This document shows, piece by piece, positions 16,013 through 18,658 of a DNA stretch of 18,658 nt. This DNA is from Cellvibrio sp. (GTDB lineage Bacteria > Pseudomonadota > Gammaproteobacteria > Pseudomonadales > Cellvibrionaceae). The position numbers were made by a program, and so were the translations under genes. A model generated the notes under the pieces. That model searched no databases and was not told where the DNA came from. It saw only the letters and a list, made by a program, of their open reading frames with translations. The DNA is taken from the NCBI GenBank assembly GCA_021323495.1, contig JAJQJO010000035.1, positions 1 to 18,658 of the forward strand, written 5' to 3'. The stretch's first letter is position 1. Every line of letters begins with the position of its first letter.

Positions 16013-17281
16013 GTGACCCAGATGAGCGCAGCCAATAGCACCGTTAATCCAGCATCATTTACTTCTTATCGATTACTACGGGTGATCATTGCGCGCTCAC
16101 TGGTGCTGTTATTTGCAGGTATAGCCCTCACGGCATATCTGCAATATCCCCGCGAAGCTACACCGCGGGCAAGCTTCCAGGGTGACCTGGTGCGTATCCA
16201 GGAGGCGATGGCGCAGCTAAAGCCGAATGAACCCAAATACGCTTTTCTACAAGTTCAAAAAGCACAATTGACCGGAAATTTTGCGGATTTTTATCAAGCC
16301 AACCAATTGCTGGAAGCTTTTCCCGATGACCGCGAATTAATATTGTTGCGCGCAAAAATTGCCCTCAGCATGCACGATGTCACCCGGGGGGGAAAACTTT
16401 TCGACCAGTTAAGTCATTATCCAAATGACACACGCACCGAAGATTTGGCGATCGACATTGCCCTGCAACAAGGGCAATATCATCAGGCGGTTGAAACACT
16501 CACCTTACGTTTGCAGCGCGATCTACAATGGAGCGATCTGGCCCGCTATGCCTATCTCGCACATAAATTTGGCGACTCTGCCGCTGCCGACCAATATTAT
16601 GTCAGGGCACAAGAACTGCTTTCCGCCAAACAAATAAAAGATTACGCATGGCTTGAATTGCAGCGTGGCATTATAGATTTGGAAAACGGACAACACCCCG
16701 AAGCGCTCGCTCATTTTGAACTGGCAAACCGTGCGTATCCCGGTCATTGGTTAATTGAAGAACATCTTGCGGAAACCCACGCGCTATTAAACCAGCCACA
16801 AAAAGCCATCGCGCTATACGAAGGGGTTATCCAACAATCCGATAATCCGATGTACTTTTTTGCGCTGGGAGATTTGCTTGAAGCAACAAAGCCCACCCGG
16901 GCCAATGGACTTTTTAGCGCAGCAGAGGAACATTTCCAACAGCGCTACTCCCGCTATCCCATGGCAGCCGCCGGGCACATGATGGATATCTGGATTGAAG
17001 AGCAGCAGAAAAATCCAACCGCTGAAAGACGCACGCGTTTATTGCAGTTATCGGAAATGAATTTGGTGCACAGGCCCAATGCGGACTCCCTGATCCAACG
17101 TATTAACGTGCTGATATTGGAAGGCGATGTGGAGGCAGCAAAGCAGCTTACAGTATCCTTGTTAGCTACCCCATGGCGCACCGCTGAGGTCGCTGAACTT
17201 GCCGATAAGTTTGGGTTGGATTTACCAGGGCAACTATCAATGCAATTACCTGCTGAAATTGTCACTAACCAACAGCTATAA
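16013..17281 (+). CDS. Membrane-anchored tetratricopeptide-repeat protein
   Basis: This 422-residue protein has one N-terminal hydrophobic segment (about residues 24–43, VIIARSLVLLFAGIALTAYL) followed by a long helical region. Repeated TPR-like helix pairs can be read there, for example AKIALSMHDVTRGGKLFDQL, DIALQQGQYHQAVETL, LENGQHPEALAHFELANRAY and AETHALLNQPQKAIALYEGV. It is probably an inner-membrane protein presenting a periplasmic protein-binding scaffold; TPR domains mediate protein contacts and have no catalytic residues. The start is GTG at 16013: AAAGGAG at 15997–16003 is nine bases upstream, whereas the next ATG (16022) is too far. The binding site overlaps the stop region of the DUF4331 gene, so the two are probably translated together. 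The family beyond TPR is not recognised. The natural guess is a scaffold for the exported neighbours. Confidence 0.8.
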   Translation: MTQMSAANSTVNPASFTSYRLLRVIIARSLVLLFAGIALTAYLQYPREATPRASFQGDLVRIQEAMAQLKPNEPKYAFLQVQKAQLTGNFADFYQANQLLEAFPDDRELILLRAKIALSMHDVTRGGKLFDQLSHYPNDTRTEDLAIDIALQQGQYHQAVETLTLRLQRDLQWSDLARYAYLAHKFGDSAAADQYYVRAQELLSAKQIKDYAWLELQRGIIDLENGQHPEALAHFELANRAYPGHWLIEEHLAETHALLNQPQKAIALYEGVIQQSDNPMYFFALGDLLEATKPTRANGLFSAAEEHFQQRYSRYPMAAAGHMMDIWIEEQQKNPTAERRTRLLQLSEMNLVHRPNADSLIQRINVLILEGDVEAAKQLTVSLLATPWRTAEVAELADKFGLDLPGQLSMQLPAEIVTNQQL

Positions 17282-17381
17282 CTGAATGGTAATGATTTAC
17301 TGGTGTTTATTTGCTGGTAAAAATTACTTAATTAGCAGGCCATAAAACTCTTATGCTCTGTTTTGAACAAAGGAAATGATT
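17282..17381 (+). other. Short intergenic gap before the hydrolase gene
   Basis: This AT-rich 100-base gap has no convincing terminator hairpin. A weak −10-like TATGCT at 17352–17357 lacks a matching −35. AAGGAA just upstream of ATG 17382 is the only clear signal. Read-through from the TPR gene is as likely as a separate promoter. Confidence 0.35.
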
Positions 17382-18658
17382 ATGGTCTCGCTACGGGATA
17401 TCGCCTGCATTACCGCACTTTGCATCAGTTGCGCTGCTTGTGCGCCCAATACTATTTACCGGCACAACTTTTCTGATTGCAATGCAACAACGGCAGAAGA
17501 ATGCGCCACCAATTCTATTGTTAATTATTTTCCCGGCCAGGATAACGAATTTCATTTGGGTTACGTGGAGTTCGATGATCAAGGCCAGTTGCGTGATCGC
17601 GCGCAGCTGGAAACATTGTTAACTAACTACAGCGGGCTAGCAGCCGAAAGCGATGTCATAGTTACAGTATTTGTCCATGGCTGGCATCACAGTGCAGCTC
17701 AGGATGATAACAACGTAGACCACTTCAAAGCGCTACTGGAAAAAGTGGCCCGCAATGAAAAGCTGATGAGTAAAATGTTACAGCGTGAAGAACGCAAAAT
17801 ACTCGGTGTTTACGTTGGCTGGCGTGGCGACTCCATTACCATTCCTGTGATCGAGCACGCTACCTTTTGGGACAGGAAAGAAGTTGCCCATGATGTAGGC
17901 CTGCAAGGTGTTACTGAAGTCCTGTTACGTCTCGAAGAAATTACCAATGTTAAAATCGGGCAAGAAGAAGAGCCCCGGCCACAAAACAGCCGTTTGATAA
18001 CCATCGGCCATAGCTTTGGGGGAGCTGTGGTATTTACCGCCCTGCAACAAGTCCTCGCAGACCGCTTTGTCGATAGCCACAGAAATAAAACCTACGTTGA
18101 TGATGCGAAAGGCTTTGGTGATCTGGTGCTGCTGGTGAACCCGGCATTTGAAGCCATGCGTTACTCAACACTTTACGATATTGCCCAGCAAGACTGCCGA
18201 CCCTATGCACTATCCAAACAACTGCCACGCTTGTTGATACTTACCTCGGAACAAGACGATGCTACAGGCATGATTTTCCCACTCGGGCGATTTTTTAGCA
18301 CGGTGATGGAAACCCACCAGGAACTGCCGCGCTATGAATGCACCGCCACCGGTAAAGCCCCGGTGCTCCTTGATGAGTTTGCCGCAGACAAAACTGCGGT
18401 CGGTCATTTCAAACCATTCCAAACCCACTATATGAAACCGCGCGAACAAAAATCCAACCTGGACCAGATGCAACACTTACTAAGCTTACAAGATCAATGG
18501 GAATCGCAAACCTATAACGGAACCCTGGAATTCAGCCAGATCCAGCTGCAGCATTTAGGTAAAACCAGGCCGCTAAACCCTTACCTGAATATCTATGTTG
18601 ATGAAAAAATAATCCCCAATCACAACGACATTTGGGATGAGCAAGTGGTGAGCTTTAT
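17382..18658 (+). CDS. Exported alpha/beta-hydrolase, probable lipoprotein (partial, 3' end outside)
   Basis: The frame from ATG 17382 stays open to the window edge (425 codons) and is incomplete. AAGGAA lies shortly upstream. The N-terminus, ending CISCAAC at Cys20, looks like a lipoprotein signal, although Cys at −3 is off the usual lipobox; Cys17 is an alternative. The alpha/beta-hydrolase core is clear: the oxyanion-hole loop VFVHGWHH is at about residues 96–103, and the nucleophile elbow GHSFGG has Ser211. A later Asp/His pair is expected; candidates include the Asp residues in SEQDDATG, but I cannot assign the triad. It is probably an esterase or lipase acting outside the cytoplasm. It follows the TPR gene by 100 bases, so it may belong to the same cassette or start its own unit. 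The substrate is unknown. Confidence 0.82.
   Translation, partial: MVSLRDIACITALCISCAACAPNTIYRHNFSDCNATTAEECATNSIVNYFPGQDNEFHLGYVEFDDQGQLRDRAQLETLLTNYSGLAAESDVIVTVFVHGWHHSAAQDDNNVDHFKALLEKVARNEKLMSKMLQREERKILGVYVGWRGDSITIPVIEHATFWDRKEVAHDVGLQGVTEVLLRLEEITNVKIGQEEEPRPQNSRLITIGHSFGGAVVFTALQQVLADRFVDSHRNKTYVDDAKGFGDLVLLVNPAFEAMRYSTLYDIAQQDCRPYALSKQLPRLLILTSEQDDATGMIFPLGRFFSTVMETHQELPRYECTATGKAPVLLDEFAADKTAVGHFKPFQTHYMKPREQKSNLDQMQHLLSLQDQWESQTYNGTLEFSQIQLQHLGKTRPLNPYLNIYVDEKIIPNHNDIWDEQVVSF

Overview
The window reads as a chromosome segment of a gammaproteobacterium. The run map–glnD–dapC–…–arsC-family–dapD resembles the order known from Pseudomonas and relatives. The moderate GC content and general style suggest Cellvibrio or another member of the Cellvibrionaceae; the genus is an inference, not demonstrated. 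Every supported gene is on the + strand and packed tightly, with no gene-free stretch above 300 bases.

Left half (1–7084), conserved housekeeping genes. It starts with the C-terminal end of methionine aminopeptidase. Next come the PII uridylyltransferase/uridylyl-removing enzyme GlnD, the succinyl-diaminopimelate aminotransferase DapC, an endonuclease III with an atypical cysteine cluster, a small ArsC/Spx-like reductase, the tetrahydrodipicolinate succinylase DapD, and a YebC/TACO1-family protein. DapD and DapC catalyse consecutive steps of the succinylase branch of lysine/meso-diaminopimelate synthesis. GlnD links nitrogen status to the PII proteins. Genes from glnD to dapD are separated by 28 bases or fewer, or overlap, so they probably form one transcription unit. 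Three short GGGGC-type hairpins lie between dapD and the yebC-like gene.

Right half (7274–18658), an accessory envelope/redox/lipid cassette. An inverted repeat and a consensus −10 box separate it from the housekeeping genes. It encodes, in order: a dihaem c-type cytochrome lipoprotein; a GMC-family FAD oxidoreductase; a patatin-like phospholipase whose catalytic Ser and Asp are separated by about five membrane segments; an exported DUF4331 protein interrupted by a frameshift; a membrane-anchored TPR protein; and an exported, probably lipid-anchored alpha/beta hydrolase that runs off the right end. The first five are nearly contiguous and the last follows after 100 bases. A plausible joint role is oxidation and hydrolysis of a lipid-like or hydrophobic substrate at the cell envelope. 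That is a hypothesis from gene content only.

Most notable details: a perfect 11-bp stem with a UUCG loop between the GMC and patatin genes; the homopolymer-associated frameshift in the DUF4331 gene; loss of the usual second catalytic His/Asn in the GMC enzyme; and the rearranged Fe-S cysteine pattern of the endonuclease III. No tRNA, rRNA, CRISPR array, transposase or phage gene was seen.
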